Below, piece by piece: positions 18,876-26,630 of a DNA stretch of 64,000 nt. The stretch is from the NCBI RefSeq assembly GCF_026342735.1, contig NZ_JAPEMM010000001.1, positions 1,178,001 through 1,242,000 on the forward strand, read 5' to 3'. Under the pieces are notes generated by a model, which was not told where the DNA came from, did not search any database, and was given only the letters and a program-made list of their open reading frames with translations. How positions within the stretch are numbered: position 1 is the stretch's first letter; each line of letters starts with the position of its first letter. The position numbers were made by a program, and so were the translations under genes. The DNA is from Streptomyces sp. NBC_00193 (GTDB taxonomy: Bacteria > Actinomycetota > Actinomycetes > Streptomycetales > Streptomycetaceae).

Positions 18876-20303
18876 TCAGGGCCGGGAAGACCCACCTGAG
18901 GATCGCGCCTCCAGTGCGGAGTCCAGCGCCTCCAGCCCCGCCAGCACGGCGCCGGCGAGTGCGAAGTCGGCCTTCAGCTCATCGGGGAAGTCGACAGTCT
19001 CTCCACTGCCACGGCGCAGTCCACAGAATGTAAGTGCCTTGCCAGCTGATTCCGAGATGCGCAATTTCCAGTGCTCCGGGTCGTCGCCCAGCACGCCGTG
19101 CTGGAGCGACAGGGCCAAGAGCTTCCCGGTGTGCCCCCGGAAGATGTGGCACCCATAGTTGTCGATGGTCGGATTTGGCGGGTCAAGGAGATAGCCCTCA
19201 TAGGGCGAGGTTCCGGTGCCGACGATGAACGGGAGCCAGTACGACCGTGCCATCCCGTTCAGTTGCTGTCCTAGCTGCTCACGGAGGGTCCTGTACGCGC
19301 CAGGGAACTGCCAGAGTTCCAGAGCCTGGTGGTGTGAGATGGTGTCGGCGCCGCCGACTTCGTCCTTCCAACGCCATTGGATCGAATCGGTGACGAGGCG
19401 ATGGATCAGCGAGCAACCTGGTTCCACCGGGCACACGTCGCGGACCACACCCAGCATGTGCCCTACGGACTGCCCCACGCCTCGCATCAGGCGTGCGTGG
19501 CGAATCTCGTTATCGCGTGCTCCCCATCCCTCTTGGCGGCCGCGCTCTTCAGAGTGGAGTACTTCGAGAAGTCGCCACCGATCTCGGCTCCCCGACTCGG
19601 TCACGGACAGCAGGTCAGCCAGCGTGCCTTCTGAGTCTTCGTATCCGCTCTCGAACAGCCACATCGCCGCGTCAATGCGCACTTTGATCGGGCGAAGGTC
19701 ATCAGCAGCCACCCACCTCGCCAAGGCACGCAGGTCGCTCTCGGGCAGAGTGATATCGCCGTCGTCCTCGACATGCGCCCCCCATACCCGATCGAACTCG
19801 AGGTCAGCGAGAAGACGTTTCACCTCACTGGTGGCTGATCCCCCATGCATATCGAGCACTTGGCGAGCCGCACGAAGTCGAACAGCTGTCGCCATATCGG
19901 GATGCCCGGCGATCACGTCAGCGAGATGGCTGATGTCATCGGGCACTTCCTCGCTCCCCGGCATCGCTACGACGACCCCCCGGTGCGATAGCAGGCCCCA
20001 CAGGTTGTCACCGTGACCCAGTTCCTGCACGTGTTCGGCGACCCAGACTGTCAGCCGGAGGAGCTGATCCGAGTGCGGCAATACCACGTCTTCCAGCAGG
20101 TCAAGGCTGTGGGGACCGGGCACCGAATCCCCGTAGAGGCACCGTCGGACGAGCGCCAGCGTCACTTCCGCGGCACCACGCCGAGCATCCTCCTCAAGCA
20201 GGGTGACAAGCTCCACGATGCGAAGCTTGCCATCCTCCTCCCATTCCTCATCGGCGTCCCAACCAGAGAACATCGGCATTCCTTCCCACGGATTCGTGGT
20301 CAT
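18876..20303 (-). CDS. Unrecognised 475-residue acidic protein, last gene of the defence-like block
   Basis: I do not recognise the family. The protein is acidic, soluble and mostly helical by look, with repeated Leu/Ala-rich helices in residues 40-260 that could be HEAT/ARM-like (ELVTLLEEDARRGAAEVTLAL; RLRAARQVLDMHGG). The C-terminal third is more mixed and contains the Trp/Tyr/Gly-rich stretches LVTDSIQWRWKDEVGG and IFRGHTGKLLALSLQHG. No signal peptide or membrane segment. ATG 20303 lies 19 bp after the UvrD-like stop, so it is co-transcribed with it. GC content is visibly lower than in the housekeeping genes, suggesting acquisition. A helical scaffold or sensor for the upstream helicase and nuclease is possible but unproven. 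Confidence 0.7.
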   Translation of the reverse strand: MTTNPWEGMPMFSGWDADEEWEEDGKLRIVELVTLLEEDARRGAAEVTLALVRRCLYGDSVPGPHSLDLLEDVVLPHSDQLLRLTVWVAEHVQELGHGDNLWGLLSHRGVVVAMPGSEEVPDDISHLADVIAGHPDMATAVRLRAARQVLDMHGGSATSEVKRLLADLEFDRVWGAHVEDDGDITLPESDLRALARWVAADDLRPIKVRIDAAMWLFESGYEDSEGTLADLLSVTESGSRDRWRLLEVLHSEERGRQEGWGARDNEIRHARLMRGVGQSVGHMLGVVRDVCPVEPGCSLIHRLVTDSIQWRWKDEVGGADTISHHQALELWQFPGAYRTLREQLGQQLNGMARSYWLPFIVGTGTSPYEGYLLDPPNPTIDNYGCHIFRGHTGKLLALSLQHGVLGDDPEHWKLRISESAGKALTFCGLRRGSGETVDFPDELKADFALAGAVLAGLEALDSALEARSSGGSSRP

Positions 20304-20322
20304 GTCTCCGCCCGCATACTGC

Positions 20323-22452
20323 TCATCGAGCTGCTTCCAACAGGAACGGGCTCGGCTTCCCAGACCATGACACGTACAGCCCGTCCCGAGCCCGGGTGCA
20401 GGCCACAAACAGCAAGCAGCGCTCCGCGAGGAGGTCGGCCTCGTGCTGAAGGCGGTCGACCTCGGGTGGAGTCACCGCCTTGGGGAACGGCAAGGCTCCG
20501 TCGTGCACGCCGATCACCGCGACGCACCGGTACTCCAGGCCCTTGAAGGAGTGCATGGTGCCGATGCTCACTGCGTCCGGAAGGGCCGGCGCGTCACCAC
20601 GCACCCGGGTTGCCGGGATGCCAGCGGCTCTGAGGGTTTCGGTCACCTGCTCGCAGGTCTTGTTGAAGCGGGTACTCACGCCGATCTCGCCAGGGGTGAT
20701 GCCGCTGTCCAACCACCCGCGGACGTGTGTGACGAGGGCCTTGAGCTCGGCCTCCGGAGACTCCGCCGCGTGCGATTCTGGCCCGTTGCCGTGCAGAGCC
20801 GAGCGGTAGCCGAGAAGGGTTTCGTTACCCGTTTCGTCCTCCAGCTGCTCAAAGCTGCGGCCGTGCAGGAGGGCGGTGGACCAGCTCAGGATCTCGTGGG
20901 TGGAGCGGTAGTTCTTGCGCATCTTGGTAGAGCGTCCGGCAACCTTGATCCCGATGGCCTTCAGCGAAACCTTCGTATCGTAGATGCGCTGGTGCGGGTC
21001 ACCCGTGATGAACAGATCGTCGGGGCGGGTGGGCGCGGCGGCGCGCAGCACTCGCCACTGGGCCGGGTGGAGATCCTGAGCCTCGTCGACGACGACGTGA
21101 CGGTAGCGCGGGCCGCCCGCCTGGAGCAGGTCCGCCGCTTCAGCGCAGGTGCCGAGGTAGGTGCGCAGCCCGTCGGCGGCGAGCCGGCGGGTGAACTCCT
21201 CGATGGCGCGCCACACCAGGGGACGGGCGGACACCGGCAGGGCGGAGCCGCGCCCCTTACGGTCAGCAGCCTCGTACTCCTCGCAGGTACGGAGGTTCTG
21301 CGCGAGGATGACGTGCTTGTACTCCTGGGCCAGGAACTGGGCAGTTCCGGTGAACCCGGTGGCCTGGGCCGCCCGATCCCAGCGCGCCTGTTCCTCTCCG
21401 GCACGGAGTGGGCGCCGCGAGGTCGACACCACGCGGCCCGCGAAGGCGTCGACGGTCATGATGTCCACGCGGTCGCGCAGCGCCTCCTTCTCGACGAGAG
21501 CACCGAGGCCGGCGCGCAGTGCGGCGACGAGCGCATTGGTGTACGTGGTGAGCAGGATGCGGTCACCGTCGCGCAGGTGCCGCAGCAGATGGCGTACGCG
21601 GTGCAGCGCGACCACGGTCTTGCCCGTCCCGGGCCCGCCTGTGACTTGGGCCGGCCCGGAGAACGAAGCCCGGTAGGCGACCTTGTGCTGGGAGGGGTGC
21701 AGGAAGACGCGCCAGGCGTCGAACGGCTTCTCCAGAATGTCGCGGAGCTCTTCGGAGGCGGTGACCAGGGCGATCCGGGTGCGGGTGCGGTGAATGGCGC
21801 TCTCGTAGTCGGCGGGGCCCACCGGCTCGGCGGGCTGGTTGGCCAGGCTGACCGCGACCAGGTCGCGCCACACGTCCTCGACGGCAAATCCGGCCGCCAG
21901 GTACTCCAGTACTTCCCGCTGGTCTTGCGGGAAGTAGGGCGCGAACACTTCCAGCTGCTCCGGCGTCGTCAGGACGCGAGCCTGCCGCAGTGTGGTGTCG
22001 TCGATACCGAGAGCGGCCAGGTCCCCGTCCGAGAACCTGGCGAAGAGTCGCTGGTCGGGGGCGGGGGCAAGCCGCTCGTAGGACGGGGTGAGTTCGTCGA
22101 GCATCGCGATGTCACGGATCTCGACGGCCTGGGTGACCGTATTGATGCTCGCCTTCTGCTTGACCGCCCAGGCGATGGCCTTGTCGTGCGGCATTACCCG
22201 GAGCAGGACGTACGTGTCCCCGCTGTCGGGTGCGAGGACGACGCCGCGGGTGCCCTGGTCGATGCGGATGGTGCGGATGTGCGGGTCACGGGCCTGCTTG
22301 AGCGTCTCCAGCTTCAGGCCCTGATCCTTGAACAGCTGGTCCAGGGTGAGGCGTTCGAACTTTTCCCAGGCGTCGAACACTCCTTGTTTCACCGAGCCCT
22401 GGAGTTTGCCGAGCTGGGCGCAGAAGGCAACGTCGAAGGCGAGGCGGGGCAT
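20323..22452 (-). CDS. UvrD/Rep-like superfamily 1 helicase with RelE/ParE-like N-terminal domain
   Basis: 709 residues. Residues 1-100 look like a RelE/ParE toxin fold: helical hairpin, then GLKLETLKQARDPHIRTIRI, a strand pair VVLAPDSGDTYVLLRV and the PHDKAIAWA end typical of this fold. After a linker comes an SF1 helicase: Walker A GGPGTGKT (272-279), LLTTYTNALVAAL, DEAQD (456-460), GDPHQRIYD, KNYRST, and C-terminal motifs IGTMHSFKGLEYRCVAVIG and CTRARDGLYVSWSG. ATG 22452 has AGGAGA upstream. It unwinds or tracks on DNA with ATP; whether the N-terminus is an active RNase is unknown. It sits between the AIPR gene and the unknown protein, each gap under 65 bp. Confidence 0.82.
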   Translation of the reverse strand: MPRLAFDVAFCAQLGKLQGSVKQGVFDAWEKFERLTLDQLFKDQGLKLETLKQARDPHIRTIRIDQGTRGVVLAPDSGDTYVLLRVMPHDKAIAWAVKQKASINTVTQAVEIRDIAMLDELTPSYERLAPAPDQRLFARFSDGDLAALGIDDTTLRQARVLTTPEQLEVFAPYFPQDQREVLEYLAAGFAVEDVWRDLVAVSLANQPAEPVGPADYESAIHRTRTRIALVTASEELRDILEKPFDAWRVFLHPSQHKVAYRASFSGPAQVTGGPGTGKTVVALHRVRHLLRHLRDGDRILLTTYTNALVAALRAGLGALVEKEALRDRVDIMTVDAFAGRVVSTSRRPLRAGEEQARWDRAAQATGFTGTAQFLAQEYKHVILAQNLRTCEEYEAADRKGRGSALPVSARPLVWRAIEEFTRRLAADGLRTYLGTCAEAADLLQAGGPRYRHVVVDEAQDLHPAQWRVLRAAAPTRPDDLFITGDPHQRIYDTKVSLKAIGIKVAGRSTKMRKNYRSTHEILSWSTALLHGRSFEQLEDETGNETLLGYRSALHGNGPESHAAESPEAELKALVTHVRGWLDSGITPGEIGVSTRFNKTCEQVTETLRAAGIPATRVRGDAPALPDAVSIGTMHSFKGLEYRCVAVIGVHDGALPFPKAVTPPEVDRLQHEADLLAERCLLFVACTRARDGLYVSWSGKPSPFLLEAAR

Positions 22453-22514
22453 GGCGGTCGTTCTCCTCACTCAGGTGCGAGGGGGCACCGCGGCCACGCC
22501 CCGCTCGGCTTTCG

Positions 22515-24689
22515 TCAATCGCGTTCGGCGGATGCTGTGCTGCCGTCCGGTTCTTCGAGTTCACCGAGGATCCGCCAGGCCAGATCGGCGAGGGTCTCGC
22601 CGGTGGCGGTCACCCAGCGGGCGGTGCCCTGGTTAGCCATGGGCCGCTGTTCCCATTCGGCGAGCTCCCACATGTGGCTGATGAGCCCGGACGGTGAGTA
22701 CTGCTTGCCGTCGGCTCCCCAGAGGATCGGCTTGGTGCGGTGGTTGGTCCACCTCGCAAGGGCTCGCTTCTGGTTCTCGGCCAGCCACCGCTTCAGCGCC
22801 TCGGCCTCCAGCGGATACGCCGTGGCGAGGGTGAGCGGGGCTCCCTCTTCGAGTACGCCCCGGTCAATGAGGACGTGTACCGCGTTGGGCCGGCGGGGCT
22901 TGCGCTGCGTTGGGACACGACGGTACTTGTCCCGCGTGTCTGGGTCCTGCGTCGCCACGGTGCCGGTCAGCACCCGATCGGCTACCTCACGGCAGCGGAT
23001 GACGTCCGCGCACACGGCTCGGATCTGCGAGCGTTCCGTGTAAAGCTCGTCGATCACGGCGGCAACCGCGGGCAGTAGCTCCTTGACCAGCTCGGGAACC
23101 CGCGCGGCGGCCTCGGCCGCCCACTCCAGCCCGGGGTCCGGCTCGTCGATGGCCTCGGTGTCGAGGCGGCGGAAGACGAGGTGGCTGAGCAGATAGGTGC
23201 CGTGTTCAACGAGGGCGGCGCCGCGTCCCTCATAGCGCGGGCGCAGGGCGTGGAGACTGCGGCGTACGGCCCGCAGGACCTGCACCGCGTTCCACAGCAG
23301 GTAGGCGCCGGGCTGGGGCCTGAACAGCACGTCGTAAATGCCTTGCGAGCCCCGCTCCCACAGCACGTCGAGGGTGGTCGCCATCCGGGCCGCGTACTGG
23401 CTGTCGGGGTGCGCACACGCGAGTGCGCAGGCAGCTTCGACAACCGAGCAGCCCGTGTCCTCGGGCGGGTCCAGCTCACTGCGCCGGACGCTGTACTCCA
23501 GCCCGAGTTCGGCCCGCATCTCCTCCAGGATGGCGGCCTGGACGGGGTCGAGGGCGATGAAGTCACGTGCCTCGACACGGTTCTGCCGGTTGGTGGCCTG
23601 GGTGGTCTGCTTGGCGAATCCCGCGGCCTTGCCCGTCACGATGATGCGTACGCCGACCTGCGCCGATGTGGCGGCTTCATCGGCCGCGACCGCCTCCGCC
23701 ACGGACCGGACGGTCTGGGCGCCGTTGACGACGCTGGCGTTGTGCAGGGTGAGGGTGAGCGGACGGGTGTGGGGCGTCCGCATGGACTGCTGGGTCTTCT
23801 CCACCGACTCGCAGAGCACGGTGATGCCGTTGTTGAAGTACCAGAAGTGGGCGGGCTCCTCGGTCAGAGTATCGATCAACTCGTTGTTGATCGGCGTCCT
23901 GCCGAGCGGATTGCGGATGTTCAGTTGGAACAGGCTGGAGCCGTGTTCCACCCATTGGGCTACCTGTTCCGCCTCGACGACGCCCTGGTAGGACTCGTAC
24001 GGAGAACTGATCGCGAACCAGGGGAAGAGGTCGGCGGTGAGCTCGACGGGCTGGTGCGCTAGGTCCTTGCGCACCGAGGCCCATACCTCGGACGCGAGGA
24101 TTATCCGGTGGCCGAGGACGTCCCCGTGCCGGTTGAACTCCTTCTCACCGTCGATCAGTGCATGACGGAACCCCTCGGTCACCTCGTCCGCGCGCATCAG
24201 TGCGACGACCTGTGTGACCGGTACGGTGCCCTTCGCCATGACGGTCTTGGCGTACTCGGCCAGTTGCCGGCCACGCGGGTTGAACTCGGCGAAGTCCTCG
24301 TCGTCGATCAGACGCAGTCCGGCCAGCAGCTCCATGACCGCCGACCGGTCGCTCTTGGCCTTGCCGTCCTTGCTCCATTTCGCCTGGACGAGGTACACGT
24401 GCGGGTCCGCGCCGTCCACGACGGCAATCGCGTCGATGCCTTTGTCGGCCATGCCGTCGATGACCGTGAGCGCCGCGTCCTGCGGGCTGAACCCGGTGAC
24501 GATCCGTACGGCCTGGGCGGTCAACGCACGGGAGAGCAGACGCGGCTCGCGCTCCTGGGGCGGTTTCCCGTCCAGGTCGCTGACGTCGAGCAGACCCGCG
24601 TCCACGTACACGGCCTTGAGGGCCTGCCCGACCTGGCGGACCTGAAGGGCCACGTCCCCGTTGCCACCCCCGGTGTTCTTCGTACTCAT
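22515..24689 (-). CDS. AIPR-family (abortive infection phage resistance) protein with PD-(D/E)XK-like N-terminus
   Basis: 724 residues. Residues 60-110 carry a restriction-endonuclease-like signature: GIDAIAV (D86), a strand, then VYLVQAKW (Q102, K104), the Q-x-K variant found in Mrr-type nucleases. The central AIPR core is clear: HFWYFNNGITVLC (281-293) and HNASVVNGAQTV (316-327), followed by TQATNRQNRVEARDF. The C-terminal 300 residues are helical and of unknown role. AIPR proteins were named from abortive-infection phage resistance. ATG 24689 is 48 bp downstream of a TAGGGT element that may be a private promoter. Family call is strong; nuclease activity is inferred from the motif. Confidence 0.85.
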   Translation of the reverse strand: MSTKNTGGGNGDVALQVRQVGQALKAVYVDAGLLDVSDLDGKPPQEREPRLLSRALTAQAVRIVTGFSPQDAALTVIDGMADKGIDAIAVVDGADPHVYLVQAKWSKDGKAKSDRSAVMELLAGLRLIDDEDFAEFNPRGRQLAEYAKTVMAKGTVPVTQVVALMRADEVTEGFRHALIDGEKEFNRHGDVLGHRIILASEVWASVRKDLAHQPVELTADLFPWFAISSPYESYQGVVEAEQVAQWVEHGSSLFQLNIRNPLGRTPINNELIDTLTEEPAHFWYFNNGITVLCESVEKTQQSMRTPHTRPLTLTLHNASVVNGAQTVRSVAEAVAADEAATSAQVGVRIIVTGKAAGFAKQTTQATNRQNRVEARDFIALDPVQAAILEEMRAELGLEYSVRRSELDPPEDTGCSVVEAACALACAHPDSQYAARMATTLDVLWERGSQGIYDVLFRPQPGAYLLWNAVQVLRAVRRSLHALRPRYEGRGAALVEHGTYLLSHLVFRRLDTEAIDEPDPGLEWAAEAAARVPELVKELLPAVAAVIDELYTERSQIRAVCADVIRCREVADRVLTGTVATQDPDTRDKYRRVPTQRKPRRPNAVHVLIDRGVLEEGAPLTLATAYPLEAEALKRWLAENQKRALARWTNHRTKPILWGADGKQYSPSGLISHMWELAEWEQRPMANQGTARWVTATGETLADLAWRILGELEEPDGSTASAERD

Positions 24690-24735
24690 GCTCTACCCCT
24701 CGTCGTGGGCCGACCGCCGGCGACCACCCGCGACA

Positions 24736-24741
24736 ACCCTA
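24736..24741 (-). promoter_or_regulatory. Candidate -10 element upstream of the AIPR gene
   Basis: TAGGGT on the minus strand, a good streptomycete -10 hexamer, 46 bases before the AIPR start in the 96-bp gap after the kinase gene. No convincing -35 is seen. If active, it would let AIPR, helicase and the unknown gene be expressed apart from the restriction genes. A weak stem (TCCCAT/GTTGGGA) nearby might end kinase transcription. Confidence 0.35.
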
Positions 24742-24785
24742 GACAAGATCGTCCCATAGCTGTTGGGATGGCCTGCGGCGTATTC

Positions 24786-26372
24786 TCAGGATTCCGGCCC
24801 ATCGAGGTCGAGGCGGATCAGGGCCAGCGCCTCGGCGATCTCCGCGGTCATATCGTCACCGGGCCCGTAGACCACGCACAGGTCCTCGTGGAGCGGCGCG
24901 AGGATCTGACCGGCTTCCCCCGCCCGCCCCTGCGCGAGCAGCAGCATTCCGATGTCGCGGCGCAGCTCGACGGCCTCCTCGCTGACGTCGCTGTCGACGG
25001 ACCGTACGACGCCCAGGACACCTTGCAGCGCGGCGAGCGCCTCGGTGACCTGCCCGAGTTCCGCGCGGCAGCGTGCTGCCTGGGCCCGGCATGCACGGGC
25101 TTGTTCGCTGGTGGGGCCGTTGATCCGGCCGCAGGCGTCGGCGAGCGCGTCGAACTCGGGCAGCGCGGCCCGGTAGTCGCCGCCGAGCAGTCGGATCGCG
25201 GCCCGCTGGGTGCGCAACTCCAGCACCTGCGGGCTTTCCGAGCCGAGCGCGCGGACGGCGGACTCGATGACCTCGCTCAGCACCTCGGCAGCCTGCGCGA
25301 AGCGCTCCTCCTCGATGAGGGCGTCGGAGTGCGCGTACGCCTCCTTGATCTCCGCGCGAAGCGTGGCCGGTACGGGGCCGAAAGCCGCGGGTGCGGGCGG
25401 CTGCCCGGGCGTTGCAGGGGGCCGCGGCCCGGCCTGGGCGCGGGCGCGCGGCGCGTACGGGTTGCGGAAGAGCCCCGTCGGGTCGGGTGCCCCGGCCGGG
25501 CCCGTCTCGCCGGGGGAGGCTTCCTGTCCGGGCGCCGGCAGGAAGGGCCGCAGTCGCTCGTACACCTCCTGGATGTCGGCGGGCCGCGCTTCGGGGGCCT
25601 TGCGCAGCAGATGCAGGACGAGCTCCTCCAGCGCGGTCGGTACGTCGGCCCGCAGCTCGCGCAGCGGGGTGGGGGCGGCATTGACGTGCTGGTACATGAC
25701 CATGTATTCGCTCGGCGCGTTGAACAGCAGTCGGCCGCTGAGGAGTTCGTGCAGGACACAGCCAAGCGCGTACAAATCGGTCTGCGGGGTGATCCGGCCG
25801 CCGCGCACCTGCTCAGGGGACATGTACTGGTAGGTGCCGATGGGTGTGCCGGTCGCGGTCAGCTTGGTGACGTCGGTGCGCAGGATCGCCGCGATACCGA
25901 AGTCGAGGACCTTCACCGTCCCGTCGCGGGCGACGAGGATATTGCTCGGTTTCAGGTCGCGGTGGATGGCCGGCACCTCGTGGGCGTACGACAGGACGGT
26001 CGCGACCTGTGCGGCGATGGCGGCCGCCCAGGGCACGGGGAGGGCCCGGCCGGAATGCACGTAGGAGGACAGCGGCAGCCCATCGACCAGTTCCATGACG
26101 AGGAACAGTTTTTCGTGGGCATCATCGAGTACCGCGTCGAACACCTGCGGCACTCCGGCGTGCTGGATCCGCGCGGTGATCCGGGCCTCGCGGCGGAACC
26201 GCTTGGCGAACTCCTCGGCGAGCTGGGGCGAGGTGATGGACTGTTGCCGGATCAGCTTCACGGCGACGGGCCGGTCCAGCACGGCGTCATAGCCGCGCCA
26301 CACATCACCCATGCCGCCGTGGCTGAGCTCTTCGAGGAGTTCGTAACGTCCGGCGATCACCTGCTGTGGCAC
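24786..26372 (-). CDS. Serine/threonine protein kinase with C-terminal helical repeat region
   Basis: 528 residues, no membrane segment, so cytoplasmic, unlike most PknB-type kinases. Hanks kinase domain in residues 9-270: glycine loop LSHGGMGDVW, ATP lysine VAVKLI (K39), HRDLKPSN (137-144), DFG (157-159), TPIGTYQYMSPEQ activation segment. A Pro/Ala linker (about 300-345) leads to a C-terminal region of paired helices resembling tetratricopeptide repeats (YAHSDALIEEERFAQAAEVL; LLGGDYRAALPEFDALADAC). GTG 26372 is chosen because coding character begins there. It lies 258 bp downstream of hsdR. Kinases occur in some phage-defence systems such as Pgl and Stk2-type; a link here is inference. Confidence 0.88.
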   Translation of the reverse strand: MPQQVIAGRYELLEELSHGGMGDVWRGYDAVLDRPVAVKLIRQQSITSPQLAEEFAKRFRREARITARIQHAGVPQVFDAVLDDAHEKLFLVMELVDGLPLSSYVHSGRALPVPWAAAIAAQVATVLSYAHEVPAIHRDLKPSNILVARDGTVKVLDFGIAAILRTDVTKLTATGTPIGTYQYMSPEQVRGGRITPQTDLYALGCVLHELLSGRLLFNAPSEYMVMYQHVNAAPTPLRELRADVPTALEELVLHLLRKAPEARPADIQEVYERLRPFLPAPGQEASPGETGPAGAPDPTGLFRNPYAPRARAQAGPRPPATPGQPPAPAAFGPVPATLRAEIKEAYAHSDALIEEERFAQAAEVLSEVIESAVRALGSESPQVLELRTQRAAIRLLGGDYRAALPEFDALADACGRINGPTSEQARACRAQAARCRAELGQVTEALAALQGVLGVVRSVDSDVSEEAVELRRDIGMLLLAQGRAGEAGQILAPLHEDLCVVYGPGDDMTAEIAEALALIRLDLDGPES

Positions 26373-26426
26373 CTTGCCCCCGTCGCATTCGTGCGCCGGC
26401 GTGCGTACACAGGGGTGTGGGCCGGC

Positions 26427-26438
26427 CCGACATGTCGG
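26427..26438. promoter_or_regulatory. Perfect 12-bp palindrome CCGACATGTCGG upstream of the kinase
   Basis: Lies 55 bp before the kinase GTG in the only sizeable gap (258 bp) inside the block. Could be an operator for a dimeric regulator or a restriction/modification target. No further copies were noticed nearby. Confidence 0.35.
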
Positions 26439-26630
26439 AAACAAGTCTCGCGGGTATGGCGATCTTCCGTCCAGCGAGGTTGGCCGAGTCCGTTGACTAT
26501 GGCCGAGAAGGGACCTGGGCGCGAGGCGTGGGCGGCCTTCGTCGGTCGACGTCCAGCACAGGCGTAGGAGAGGGCGTAGGGCCCACCCGCACACCCAGTG
26601 GTGCACGAGCGGTCCCCACGGCATCGCGCA

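Noticed and set aside
25391..25684. Plus-strand open frames across the kinase, HsdR and methyltransferase genes
   Set aside because: Shadow frames with Arg/Ala/Pro bias and no ribosome sites.
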